Below are positions 31,197-39,451 of a stretch of DNA of 64,000 bases, piece after piece. Both the position numbers and the translations under genes were made by a program. Each line of letters opens with the position of its first letter. The stretch's first letter is position 1. The DNA comes from Rhizobium sp. BT04 (lineage in GTDB: Bacteria > Pseudomonadota > Alphaproteobacteria > Rhizobiales > Rhizobiaceae): the NCBI RefSeq assembly GCF_030053135.1, contig NZ_CP125652.1, positions 806,001 to 870,000 of the forward strand, written 5' to 3'. A model generated the notes under the pieces. It saw only the letters and a list, made by a program, of their open reading frames with translations, did not search any database and was not told the origin of the DNA.

Positions 31197-32018
31197 TCAG
31201 CGAACCGGCCCGAATAATCCTTCGGCCTTGTCGTACAGTTGTTTCAAATGCGTCTCATGCGGGGCGGACCCTGCGAGTGGGACTTCCACCGAGATCGCCG
31301 CGGAGCTAGCGACCGCTGCGACGAGTTCCTTCAACGGCAATTCGCCCTCCCCCGGTGCGAACCGCCCGCCTCTAGCTTCAGCGATCATCTCCTCTGGTGT
31401 CACCGGCGCCGCTCCAGCGACATCGCACAACTGAACGTGCTTTACCCAGCCGATCTCGGTTCGGAGCGAGGCGAGCGTGCCGCCATTCCTGAAGAAATGT
31501 ACTCCGTCGACAAGGACGCCGGCATTGCGGGCACCACTCGCCTTCACAAGGCCGACGCTGTCCTGGAAGGTTTTAATCACCCGCCAACCCATGTTCTCGA
31601 TGTCGACAGCCAACCCGTAGCGGTCCGCAAGGCCGCAGAGATCCGAGAAGTTCGATGCCAATCTGGCTTGGTCAGGATCATCTCCGCAGACACTGAGCCG
31701 GCGTGCTCCAATGTTCGCAGCCGCGGCGACTGTGGCCTCCACCGACGCCGCGTCGAAGGAGGGGTCGATTACGAAGAACTCGATATCGAAAACCTCGACG
31801 CCTTCACCCGTAAGCACGGATTTCAGCTCGCCTGCAGCTGAACTACCGACAGGCAATTCGTAGTAAGGCGCACCAGGGAACGCCGGATTCAGTCTGAGCC
31901 CGATCCTGGAAAATCCCGCGCGCGCTGCGGCCTTCGCAAATTCCACGGGAGACAGCAATATTGATGAGAAGTGCGCGACGCCAATCAGGCGCGCCGATTT
32001 CGATGTTGCGGGGGCCAT
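31197..32018 (-). CDS. Xylose-isomerase-like TIM-barrel protein (isomerase/epimerase or dehydroshikimate dehydratase)
   Basis: 273 residues from ATG 32018, which overlaps the regulator's TGA (TGATG). The family's metal-binding residues are recognisable in VDIENMG (Glu), LVDGVHFFRNGG (Asp, His), KHVQLCDV (His, Asp) and ISVEVPLAG (Glu). Members include sugar phosphate epimerases, inosose dehydratases and 3-dehydroshikimate dehydratases (AsbF/QuiC type). In an operon with aroQ and a quinate/shikimate dehydrogenase, a dehydroshikimate dehydratase forming protocatechuate is the most economical guess, but sequence alone does not decide. Confidence 0.75.
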   Translation of the reverse strand: MAPATSKSARLIGVAHFSSILLSPVEFAKAAARAGFSRIGLRLNPAFPGAPYYELPVGSSAAGELKSVLTGEGVEVFDIEFFVIDPSFDAASVEATVAAAANIGARRLSVCGDDPDQARLASNFSDLCGLADRYGLAVDIENMGWRVIKTFQDSVGLVKASGARNAGVLVDGVHFFRNGGTLASLRTEIGWVKHVQLCDVAGAAPVTPEEMIAEARGGRFAPGEGELPLKELVAAVASSAAISVEVPLAGSAPHETHLKQLYDKAEGLFGPVR

Positions 32019-32752
32019 CACGCGATTCCCTTCGTCGCGAGATGGTTGCGAAGATTGGTGCCGGTGCGATGAATGTGCTGGCGGAGCTTTTCGCAGGCAT
32101 AGTCGACATCACGCGCGACCGCTCCCTGGGCAATCTCGCTGTGCTCCTGCCCTACATTGCGGTCCCCCGACGTACGGATCAGGAAGACCCGGCGATATCG
32201 GTCGTTGAGATTCAGCAGAAGACTGCAGAAGTGAAGTAGCAGAGGTTTGCCACAGCCCGAGATCAAGGTGAGGTGGAATTCGCGGTGAAGCGCTTCCCAG
32301 TGCTCCAGCGTTTCCGGACGCGCGGCGTCGCGCTCCGTGCGGTTTAGACGATGAAGCGCACGCATAATGTTGCCCTCCCATTCGACGTCGCCAAGACGCA
32401 TGGATTCACGCAGCGCGAAAACCTCGAGCTCCTCGCGCAGGCTCGTGACCTCTTCGAGATTAGCCAGCGAGATCGGCGCGACGCGGTAGCCTCTGTTGTC
32501 CTGAAACTCGACCAGGCCGTCTGAAATGAGCCGGGCTAGGCCCTCCCGCAACGGGCTCAGACTGACATTGAAAGTCTTCCGCGCCTTGTCGAGATTGATC
32601 TTGCTGCCCGCTTCCAGTTCACCGGAGATGATCGCCTCCCGAAGACGCGATGCGAGCTGACTGCCGATGGTGTTCTTGCCATCGTCGAGGAAGCCGGCTG
32701 ACGGCCCGTCTCCTGTCAACGGCCCAAGAGAGCTGTCGTCGGCCGAGTCCAT
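32018..32752 (-). CDS. GntR/FCD-type transcriptional regulator
   Basis: 244 residues from ATG 32752 (GGAGG four bases upstream); a TTG at 32776 would add eight residues. N-terminal winged helix (GSQLASRLREAIISGELEAGSKI, then SLSPLREGLARLISDGLVEF) and a C-terminal FCD effector domain with metal-binding His residues (EFHLTLISG, EHSEIAQ, LRQHIH). It heads the leftward operon and faces the dioxygenase operon. Both promoters have a palindrome in the spacer, so it is most likely a repressor released by a pathway metabolite. Confidence 0.88.
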   Translation of the reverse strand: MDSADDSSLGPLTGDGPSAGFLDDGKNTIGSQLASRLREAIISGELEAGSKINLDKARKTFNVSLSPLREGLARLISDGLVEFQDNRGYRVAPISLANLEEVTSLREELEVFALRESMRLGDVEWEGNIMRALHRLNRTERDAARPETLEHWEALHREFHLTLISGCGKPLLLHFCSLLLNLNDRYRRVFLIRTSGDRNVGQEHSEIAQGAVARDVDYACEKLRQHIHRTGTNLRNHLATKGIA

Positions 32753-32786
32753 CTTTCCTCCAAGCAATTCAACCAAGTTTCGATGA

Positions 32787-32815
32787 TCGATATAATAAAC
32801 GATTATCTATGTCAA
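32787..32815 (-). promoter_or_regulatory. Promoter of the leftward island operon
   Basis: On the minus strand TTGACA (32815-32810), 17-base spacer, TATCGA (32792-32787). The near-palindrome at 32795-32806 occupies the spacer, so a bound regulator would block RNA polymerase. Confidence 0.6.
32795..32806. promoter_or_regulatory. Probable GntR operator, copy 1
   Basis: ATAAACGATTAT, one mismatch from the perfect palindrome ATAATCGATTAT found 165 bases to the right. It lies inside the -35/-10 spacer of the leftward promoter. Confidence 0.6.
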
Positions 32816-32952
32816 CTTGATATGGTCAAAAAGCACTGAATGCCCACGTCTTTGCCTGTGGAAATTCGTGTTAATCAAGTTATTACAGTTAGTTATTTGC
32901 CATCAGGCACGATTCCGTCTCTGCCATGAGCGTTGAAAATTCAATGAGTGGC

Positions 32953-32980
32953 TTGACCGATAATCGATTATTCTGATAGT
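32953..32980 (+). promoter_or_regulatory. Promoter of the dioxygenase operon
   Basis: TTGACC (32953-32958) and GATAGT (32975-32980) with a 16-base spacer. Start of transcription would be about 32987, just before the GGGAGG ribosome site, so the leader would be very short. Confidence 0.5.
32960..32971. promoter_or_regulatory. Probable GntR operator, copy 2
   Basis: ATAATCGATTAT, a perfect 12-bp palindrome, located between the -35 and -10 hexamers of the rightward promoter. It mirrors the arrangement at the leftward promoter. Confidence 0.65.
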
Positions 32981-33004
32981 CGAGCCTCATTGGGAGGTAG
33001 CCTT

Positions 33005-33898
33005 ATGGCAATCAGGACCGAAAGCGAGTTGACGCCTGCCGTCCTCGCCGTGATGAACCGCACCGAAGATCCACGGTTGCGAGATATACTCGTTGCGATG
33101 GTGAAGCATCTCCACGCATTCGTGCGGGAAGTCAGGCTGTCGGAAGTCGAGTTTCGCGAAGCGACCGCCATCCTCAACGAAATTGGCCAGCTGAAGACCG
33201 ACAGCCACAACGAATTCGTGCTCATGGCAGGATCGCTTGGCGTCTCCTCGCTTGTATGCCTGCTCAACAACGGCGACAACGGGCAGACAGAGACTTCACA
33301 GTCGCTGCTCGGGCCGTTCTGGCGGCTCAACTCTCCGCGGGTCGAAAACGGCGGAACCATCATCCGGTCGGAAACTCCGGGAACACCCTTGTTCGTCCAC
33401 GCGAAGGTGGTTGATCGGGGAGGTAAGCCCATCCCAGGCGCCGAGATAGACGTATGGCACGCCTCTCCTGTCGGCCTTTACGAGAACCAGGATCCTGATC
33501 AGGCGGAAATGAACCTGCGCGGCAAGTTCACTACGGACGACGAGGGTCGGTTCTGGTTTAGAACGGTCAAGATGGTCGGCTATCCCATCCCTGTCGACGG
33601 AGTCGTAGGTCGGCTTCTCCAAGCGCAAGGCCGCCACCCCTACCGACCTGCTCATCTGCACGCGCTGATCTTCAAAGAGGGATACAAAACCCTTATTTCC
33701 CAGGTCTTCGACCCGAGCGATCCGAACATTGAATCCGATGTGCAGTTTGGCGTCACCGCGGCTTTGACAGGCGACTTTGTCCGTCATGACGAGCCGCACC
33801 CATCCGACATGGACGTCAGTGGCCCGTGGTTCTCGCTCGACTACACCTACGTCATGGAGCCGGGCGAGGCCATTCTGCCGCGTCCCCCGATCAAGTAA
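33005..33898 (+). CDS. Intradiol ring-cleavage dioxygenase (catechol/hydroxyquinol 1,2-dioxygenase family)
   Basis: 297 residues from ATG 33005 after GGGAGG. A helical N-terminal dimerisation domain (about 20-90) precedes the beta-sandwich catalytic domain. The Fe(III) ligands can be placed: Tyr159 (GLYENQD), Tyr193 (GYPIP), His217 and His219 (RPAHLH), spaced like catechol 1,2-dioxygenase. The length and sequence are closest to the hydroxyquinol/catechol group that opens a ring between two vicinal hydroxyls. Which diol or triol it uses is unknown. It starts the rightward operon. Confidence 0.9.
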   Translation: MAIRTESELTPAVLAVMNRTEDPRLRDILVAMVKHLHAFVREVRLSEVEFREATAILNEIGQLKTDSHNEFVLMAGSLGVSSLVCLLNNGDNGQTETSQSLLGPFWRLNSPRVENGGTIIRSETPGTPLFVHAKVVDRGGKPIPGAEIDVWHASPVGLYENQDPDQAEMNLRGKFTTDDEGRFWFRTVKMVGYPIPVDGVVGRLLQAQGRHPYRPAHLHALIFKEGYKTLISQVFDPSDPNIESDVQFGVTAALTGDFVRHDEPHPSDMDVSGPWFSLDYTYVMEPGEAILPRPPIK

Positions 33899-33919
33899 CG
33901 AAACCAGCAGAGCCACATC

Positions 33920-34702
33920 ATGATTACGGAAAAAGAACGCCAGGCGGCAGCCGACGCACTGCTGAAGGCAGAAACCGAACGCAAGCCCATCGTCCAGCCG
34001 AGCAGGACATATCCGAATTTGGAACTTGAAGACGCTTACAAGATCCAAGCACTTTGGGCGCAGGCGCGGATTGCAAAGGGCGCGCGGATCGCGGGTCATA
34101 AGATCGGACTGACATCGCGGGCGATGCAGATGGCCTCGAAAATGACCGAGCCCGACTACGGCGTCATTCTCGACGACGCCCTTTTTAACGACGGAGCGCA
34201 GATCAAGGCGGAGCTCTTTATCAAGCCTCGCCTCGAAGTCGAACTCGCCTTCGTGATGGGTGAGGATCTCGAGGGACCGGGCACTCGGATCTATGATGTC
34301 ATGCGCGCGACGGAGCTTGTCGTCCCTGCGCTTGAGATCATCGATTACCGAACCGAGGTGCCCAGAGCGATCACCGATACGATCGCCGACAACGCTGCTT
34401 TTGGAGCGATCGTCGTGGGTGGTCGTATCATCCGGCCAATGGATATTGACATCCGCTGGGTCGGCGCGACCCTTTCGAAAAACGGCATCATCGAGGAATC
34501 GGGTGTTTCCGCAGCTATAATGGGGCATCCGGCCGCGGGTATCGCCTGGCTCGTGAACAAGCTCCATGCCATCGGAGGCGGCTTGAAGAAGGGCCAGATT
34601 GTGCTTGCCGGCTCGTTCACCCGCCCCGTGGACATCGTCAAGGGCGATGTCATCCAAGCCGACTACGGTCCGGTCGGCTCCATCGGCGTCTCGTTCGTGT
34701 GA
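33920..34702 (+). CDS. HpaH-type 2-oxo-alkenoate hydratase
   Basis: 260 residues, fumarylacetoacetate hydrolase-like fold. It resembles 2-oxohept-4-ene-1,7-dioate hydratase (HpaH) and Mhp[18 protein letters not shown], then [10 protein letters not shown], then [16 protein letters not shown] with metal-binding acidic residues, and [16 protein letters not shown] at the C-terminus. It adds water to an unsaturated 2-oxo diacid to give a 4-hydroxy-2-oxo acid, the substrate for the aldolase encoded 7 bases downstream. Confidence 0.88.
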   Translation: MITEKERQAAADALLKAETERKPIVQPSRTYPNLELEDAYKIQALWAQARIAKGARIAGHKIGLTSRAMQMASKMTEPDYGVILDDALFNDGAQIKAELFIKPRLEVELAFVMGEDLEGPGTRIYDVMRATELVVPALEIIDYRTEVPRAITDTIADNAAFGAIVVGGRIIRPMDIDIRWVGATLSKNGIIEESGVSAAIMGHPAAGIAWLVNKLHAIGGGLKKGQIVLAGSFTRPVDIVKGDVIQADYGPVGSIGVSFV

Positions 34703-34709
34703 GGCGCCG

Positions 34710-35474
34710 ATGGAACTTCCCGTCAATCACTTCAAACGGAAACTGAGAGCCGGTAAAAGCCAGATCGGTCTCTGGTGCGGCCTTCCCGGAAGCTACGCGG
34801 CAGAAATCGTCGCGCCGTCGGGCTTCGACTGGCTGCTGTTCGATACCGAGCACTCTCCAAGCGACGTCCTCACCGTCCTACCGCAATTGCAGGCGGTCGC
34901 GCCTTACGACGTTTCCCCAGTCGTACGCCCGGCATTCAACGATCCCGTGCTGATCAAACGCTTTTTGGACATCGGCGTTCAGACGCTCCTCGTTCCCTAT
35001 GTGCAGAACGAAGAGGAAGCGAAGGCAGCGGTCGCCGCCATACGGTATCCGCCGCACGGCGTTCGCGGGGTCTCCGCCTTGACGCGCGCCACCCGCTTCG
35101 GGCGCGTGCCGAACTACGCGCGGATTGCCGAACAGGAGATCTGCCTGCTTCTGCAGATCGAGACCCGAGAGGCACTCGGTCGGCTAGAGGCCATCGCAGC
35201 GACCGAAGGCGTCGACGGCGTCTTCATCGGCCCCGCCGATCTGGCGGCCAGCTTCGGTCATCCCGGCCAACCGGGGCATCCTGAGGTGGTCGCGGCGATC
35301 GAAGACGCGATCGGACGCCTGAAAATTCTTGGAAAGCCGGCAGGCATCCTCACGCCGGACGAGACGTTTGCAGCCCGCAGCATTTCGCTCGGGACGTTGT
35401 TCACCGCCGTTGGCGTAGACGTCGCCCTTCTTGCGAGAGGATCCGAGGCGCTGGCAGCCCGGTTTGCATCTTAG
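34710..35474 (+). CDS. HpaI-type 4-hydroxy-2-oxo-dioate aldolase
   Basis: 254 residues from ATG 34710. HpcH/HpaI family class II aldolase: [55 protein letters not shown] with metal ligand Glu and [13 protein letters not shown] with Asp. It splits 4-hydroxy-2-oxo acids to pyruvate and an aldehyde (succinic semialdehyde in the homoprotocatechuate route; malonic semialdehyde if the substrate is one carbon shorter). Confidence 0.9.
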   Translation: MELPVNHFKRKLRAGKSQIGLWCGLPGSYAAEIVAPSGFDWLLFDTEHSPSDVLTVLPQLQAVAPYDVSPVVRPAFNDPVLIKRFLDIGVQTLLVPYVQNEEEAKAAVAAIRYPPHGVRGVSALTRATRFGRVPNYARIAEQEICLLLQIETREALGRLEAIAATEGVDGVFIGPADLAASFGHPGQPGHPEVVAAIEDAIGRLKILGKPAGILTPDETFAARSISLGTLFTAVGVDVALLARGSEALAARFAS

Positions 35475-35487
35475 GGAGTTCGCGCCG

Positions 35488-36204
35488 ATGTCGACGCGGA
35501 AGAAAGTTCTGTCCGAGATAGCGCCCGCGGGCGTAATCCGGGCCGCCGTCAACATGTCGAATGCAGCCTTGGTCCGGTGGGACGATCAGGCGGCCGCATT
35601 GATCGGTCCAAGCGCTCTGATCGGACACAAAATTGCCGAGCAACTGGATTGCGGACTGTCGCTGATCCAGCACGGCTCGGCCGCCGACATCCTCGCCGCT
35701 GCGGATCGCGGCGAGTGGGACATTGCTTTCATTGCCTCGGATGCATCCAGAGCCGACCGGTTCTCCTTTTCACCCCCCTATATGTCCGTCAAAGCGACCT
35801 ATATGGTGGCTGAGGCTTCAGCGTTCCGGACGGTCGGAGACCTCGACATTGAAAGCGTGCAAATCGCCTCCGCAAGAAGTGCCGCCTATACGAAGCAGCT
35901 CGAACGTATCCTTGAAAAGGCCACTGTCTCGCATACTGACAGCCCGGCAGCTGCCATCGATCTCCTTGTCGGGTCGCAATGCGACGCGGCTGCGGGGTTG
36001 ACCGAATTCCTCGTTCAGACTTCGGAGCGGATTTCCGGCTTCCGACTAGTGGAGGGAGCGTTCTCCGAAATTCCCCAGACGATCGCCGTGCACCGAAGAT
36101 CCGTTCATGCCTCGGCCTTCTTTGCGGATTTCATACGCCGTCTGAGCGAAACTGCTGCGGGAGACGTTGACTTGGCCGGCGACGGTGAAGAGAATCTCCC
36201 ATGA
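35488..36204 (+). CDS. Binding-protein-like (SBP family 3 fold) protein without signal peptide
   Basis: 238 residues from ATG 35488. It begins STRKKVLSEIAPAGVIRAAVNMSNAALV, with no hydrophobic leader. The rest follows the family 3 solute-binding pattern: AADRGEWDIAFIASDASRADRFSFSPPYMSVKATYMVAE, then an ARSAAYTKQLERIL stretch. It is thus predicted to stay in the cytoplasm. A ligand-sensing, metabolite-holding or enzymatic role are all possible. Its operon position after the aldolase is 13 bases. Confidence 0.7.
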   Translation: MSTRKKVLSEIAPAGVIRAAVNMSNAALVRWDDQAAALIGPSALIGHKIAEQLDCGLSLIQHGSAADILAAADRGEWDIAFIASDASRADRFSFSPPYMSVKATYMVAEASAFRTVGDLDIESVQIASARSAAYTKQLERILEKATVSHTDSPAAAIDLLVGSQCDAAAGLTEFLVQTSERISGFRLVEGAFSEIPQTIAVHRRSVHASAFFADFIRRLSETAAGDVDLAGDGEENLP

Positions 36205-36380
36205 TGGCGGCGTGCGAAATGGGTCGAGCTTGATCCCGCGCTCTCCGAGCGGCAAAAACTCTGCAATATCTACAACAAGTTCAGATCTTCGACCAGAACG
36301 ACGTTTCCTTCCTCTCTTTCACGTAGCAATTCAACACCACCACATCGCCCTCAATCTACGCTGCCGACGGAACCCAGCCC
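36201..36380. other. Gap at the right edge of the island
   Basis: An ATG overlaps the previous stop (ATGA) and begins an 11-codon frame that stops at once, which could be the stump of a lost next gene. No other coding or structural signal is seen before the convergent gene at 36381. Confidence 0.35.
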
Positions 36381-37595
36381 TCAAGCCGGCAGCTTGTTCT
36401 GCTCCGGAGAGGCAAAGACCGACGCCGGCATCGGCCCCGAGGTCATCAGTGTGAAATCGAACGGCGCCTTCAGATCAGGCCCTAGCACATATTGCCGATG
36501 AACGCGCAGCTGGTCTTTGCGAATCTTGCGGTAATGTTCGCGCGTCAGCATCTGCTTGACACGAATGAGCAGGATCTTCGCCGGAGGCGCATCTGCATGG
36601 CCCGAGACGGCAACGACCGGCACCTTATAGAAATTGATCGAATCGGTCAGGCACTGCACGTCGAGCCAGGAGATCTCCGGACAGCGGGCGATCAAGCCGA
36701 CGCGGGCGCGAAGCACGCTCGCCGACGACAGCAGTGCGCATTGCAGAATCGCGCTGCCGAGCGTGGCGAACACCACGCGCTTGCCCCTGAATATCTCCGG
36801 CTCCCTCTCGAGCAATAGGCCAACGACATGGGCGGCAACGCTCGATCCCATGCTATGCGAGGAGATCACATATTCGTCCGCCTCTTCGTCCAGTGCTGCA
36901 CGCACGGCAGTGGCCCGATCCTCCAGCCAGTCGTTGAAATCGGCCCGGTCCATCCGGCCGAGCGCCACTGCCATTTCCCAATCGGCAAAGAGATGCAGCG
37001 TATGGAAGCGTTCGGAAAACGGCAGGAAGGCGAAGATGAAGAAGCAAAGCCCCAGCGGCCCGCTCCAGAGCAAGTGCCAAGCTGAAAAACCGAGCACATA
37101 GGGCAGGATGGCGATCTGTGCCGTCACCACGATCGCCAGCGCTGTCAACAGGAACGGAAAGAGGAAGAACAGGCCGAAGCGCCAGGCATGGCGGAAATAT
37201 CCCCGCATCCCGCCTTCGAGCATGATCTCAACGCAGCTTCTGAAGCCTGCCATGATCTGGCTCAGCGTGTTGCCGTCGCGCAGCCTGCTTACCAGCGCAT
37301 CATGATCGACCATGTGGATCCGGCTCTTCGTCTGCCAGCCAGGGGAACCGGTCTCTTCGCCGGCCGCCGCTTTGTCGGCGCCCACGGGCGCCGCTTTTGC
37401 GGCTGCCCGTTCGCCCGTCGTGACCACGAAACTGAGGGGATCACTTCCTGCCTCCGGCGCGCCCGTTTCAACCGAATAGCCCCAGACGGCGGCACTCTGC
37501 CTGGCCGAACGCTCGTAGCGTGCTCTGTGGGCAACGCCATCGAGCGGCTCGAAGCCCGTAAAATGCAGGACGACCCGCTTCTCGATCAGTTTCAT
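36381..37595 (-). CDS. Membrane-associated lipase-like alpha/beta hydrolase
   Basis: 404 residues from ATG 37595 (GGAAGAGTGG upstream). It starts RVVLHFTGFEPLDGVAHRARYERSA, has two adjacent membrane helices in the middle (about 155-210), and then a serine hydrolase motif VISSHSMGSSVAAHVVG, followed by VVAVSGHADAPPAK and a C-terminal soluble stretch. The motif reads S-H-S-M-G instead of G-x-S-x-G. Substrate is unknown; a membrane lipid or glycolipid esterase is a guess. Confidence 0.65.
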   Translation of the reverse strand: MKLIEKRVVLHFTGFEPLDGVAHRARYERSARQSAAVWGYSVETGAPEAGSDPLSFVVTTGERAAAKAAPVGADKAAAGEETGSPGWQTKSRIHMVDHDALVSRLRDGNTLSQIMAGFRSCVEIMLEGGMRGYFRHAWRFGLFFLFPFLLTALAIVVTAQIAILPYVLGFSAWHLLWSGPLGLCFFIFAFLPFSERFHTLHLFADWEMAVALGRMDRADFNDWLEDRATAVRAALDEEADEYVISSHSMGSSVAAHVVGLLLEREPEIFRGKRVVFATLGSAILQCALLSSASVLRARVGLIARCPEISWLDVQCLTDSINFYKVPVVAVSGHADAPPAKILLIRVKQMLTREHYRKIRKDQLRVHRQYVLGPDLKAPFDFTLMTSGPMPASVFASPEQNKLPA

Positions 37596-37759
37596 TCCAC
37601 TCTTCCGGCCGGACGAATGGCCGGCATGTTCCTGCGATCCGGCTGCTGCGCCCTGATAGGGGCAAAAAAGCAGCCATGGTCTCGAAGCTGTCTTGCTAAC
37701 CGAACTCTTCCGGAATTCAATAGCATCCATGTCGTTTGCATCACGAACGGAGGGGTTTT

Positions 37760-37990
37760 GTGGCCGACCTAGTCAAAGAATTGATATCAGGCGTCGTCGA
37801 CAGCGTGCTGAAGGAGATCCTGAAAAAAACCACCGGCCGCGCCACGACGAAGCGCAGGAGGCGTAAGACACGCCCCGCCGCGACGACGAAGGTTGCGCGC
37901 AAGACGACCTCGGCCAAGCCTAAGCCTGCCCGCAAACAGGTCAGTAAGCGCCGCACCGCCGCTGGCCGCAGCCGCCAGCGACGCAGCTAA
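37760..37990 (+). CDS. Small basic histone-H1-like protein
   Basis: 76 residues from GTG 37760 after GGAGGGG. A short amphipathic N-terminal helix (ADLVKELISGVVDSVLKEILKK) is followed by about 50 residues made almost only of Lys, Arg, Thr, Ala and Pro (TKRRRRKTRPAATTK). Such tails bind nucleic acid non-specifically, as in bacterial histone-like proteins. No function has been shown; identity with a named family is not claimed. Confidence 0.6.
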   Translation: MADLVKELISGVVDSVLKEILKKTTGRATTKRRRRKTRPAATTKVARKTTSAKPKPARKQVSKRRTAAGRSRQRRS

Positions 37991-38056
37991 GGCACGATCA
38001 AATGTGAGCGGTTTCGGACGAATTCTGCGGTGCTCTTGGGGAGTTATGAACCGACG

Positions 38057-38875
38057 ATGCGCATTTTGAAAATCATTATCGCGGCCGTCGTCGCGATCTG
38101 TCTCATCGCCGTTGCCGGCGTCTACGCCCTGTCGGAGATGCGCCTTTCCAGGACCTACGACGTTGCGGTTGCCGATTTCACCGTCAAGACGACGCTGCCT
38201 GCCGCGGAAACCGAACGTCGCGCCCGCACGCTGATGTGCGGCGGCTGTCATCACGATGCCGGTAACGTGCTCATCGACGAGCCGGGCGTCGGCCGCATCG
38301 TCGCGCCGAACCTGACCCGCTTCGTACCCATGTACAGCGATGCTGAGCTCGTGCGCCTCATCCGCCATGGCGTCAAGAAGGACGGTACCGGCGCCTTCAT
38401 CATGCCGGCTAGCAACTTGGCCAATATCACCGATGATGACATGGCAGCGATCATTGCCTGGATGCGCAGCCTGAAGCAGCTTCCAGATGCGGTGGCAGGA
38501 ACGACGCAATGGGGGCCGCTCGGGCGAATCGGCCTGGCGCTCGACAAGATCCCATTCGAGGCCGATCTGGTGCCTGCCCTCATCACCCCTGCCGCGACGC
38601 GTCCGGCCGATATCGGCGAATATGCCTTCAGGACCGGTTGCAGCCACTGTCATAATCTCGATACGGCAAAGCAGTCGGAAGCCTTCCTGGCGCCGGCGCT
38701 TAAGCCCCTGGCGCAATCCTATTCGGCTGCCGATTTCAAGACGCTGCTGCGCACCGGCAAGGGTGTCGGCGGCCGCGATCTCGGCGTGATGACACAGGTT
38801 TCACAATGGGATTTCAGCCATTTCACCGATGCCGAAATCGAGCAGATTCAGACCTATCTCACCAATCGACCGTAA
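38057..38875 (+). CDS. Diheme c-type cytochrome
   Basis: 272 residues with an N-terminal signal anchor (MRILKIIIAAVVAICLIAVAGVYAL) and two haem c sites, CGGCHH and CSHCHN, in two successive cytochrome c domains (about 55-145 and 190-272). Candidate axial Met residues lie in FIMPAS and GVMTQV. It resembles membrane-attached subunits that take electrons from alcohol or sugar acid dehydrogenases, but no such gene is adjacent. Exported to the periplasm. Confidence 0.8.
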   Translation: MRILKIIIAAVVAICLIAVAGVYALSEMRLSRTYDVAVADFTVKTTLPAAETERRARTLMCGGCHHDAGNVLIDEPGVGRIVAPNLTRFVPMYSDAELVRLIRHGVKKDGTGAFIMPASNLANITDDDMAAIIAWMRSLKQLPDAVAGTTQWGPLGRIGLALDKIPFEADLVPALITPAATRPADIGEYAFRTGCSHCHNLDTAKQSEAFLAPALKPLAQSYSAADFKTLLRTGKGVGGRDLGVMTQVSQWDFSHFTDAEIEQIQTYLTNRP

Positions 38876-39020
38876 CGCGACGGCAACAACCCCGGCAACG
38901 GCCTGCGCGAACTGGTCTTTTTTTGGTTCGGGCGGCTGGAATTCCTGCTGTTGCATGCTATCTAAAGGCAACGATTGAAACGGTGGGCCTTTAACCCGCC
39001 TGTTGAAAGGATTAGGTCCC

Positions 39021-39356
39021 ATGAGCGGCATTCACGAATTCATCGGCAACGAAATCAAGACCAACGACGTCGTCCTCTTCATGAAGGGCACGCCGCAGTT
39101 TCCGCAGTGCGGTTTCTCCGGCCAGGTGGTGCAAATTCTTGATTACATCGGCGTCGACTACAAGAGCGTCAACGTGCTCGCCGATTCGGAAATCCGCCAG
39201 GGCATCAAGGATTATTCCAACTGGCCGACGATCCCGCAGCTTTACATAAAGGGCGAGTTCGTCGGCGGCTGCGACATCGTCCGGGAAATGTTCCAGGCTG
39301 GTGAGTTGCAGCAGCATCTCCAGGAAAACGGCATCACCGTGCGCGGCGCCGCCTGA
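39021..39356 (+). CDS. grxD: Monothiol glutaredoxin (Grx4/GrxD type)
   Basis: 111 residues from ATG 39021 (AAGGA upstream). CGFS active site in [14 protein letters not shown] and glutathione-binding [24 protein letters not shown] glutaredoxins carry [2Fe-2S] clusters and work with BolA proteins. The cognate bolA lies at 24824-25057, separated by the island. Confidence 0.95.
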   Translation: MSGIHEFIGNEIKTNDVVLFMKGTPQFPQCGFSGQVVQILDYIGVDYKSVNVLADSEIRQGIKDYSNWPTIPQLYIKGEFVGGCDIVREMFQAGELQQHLQENGITVRGAA

Positions 39357-39451
39357 CCGGTCACCGGGCGTCCGCCCGGTTTCCAAATCTGTAATCTTGA
39401 GTCCGAGGCGCTGCGGCCAGCAGCGCCTTAGCCTGTTTGTGGGAATTCATT

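Noticed and set aside
33296..34726. A 476-codon open frame on the minus strand
   Set aside because: Antisense to the dioxygenase and hydratase genes, which have clear catalytic motifs and ribosome sites.
36205..36380. Transposase remnant at the island's right edge
   Set aside because: Translations of all frames lack recognisable transposase motifs.
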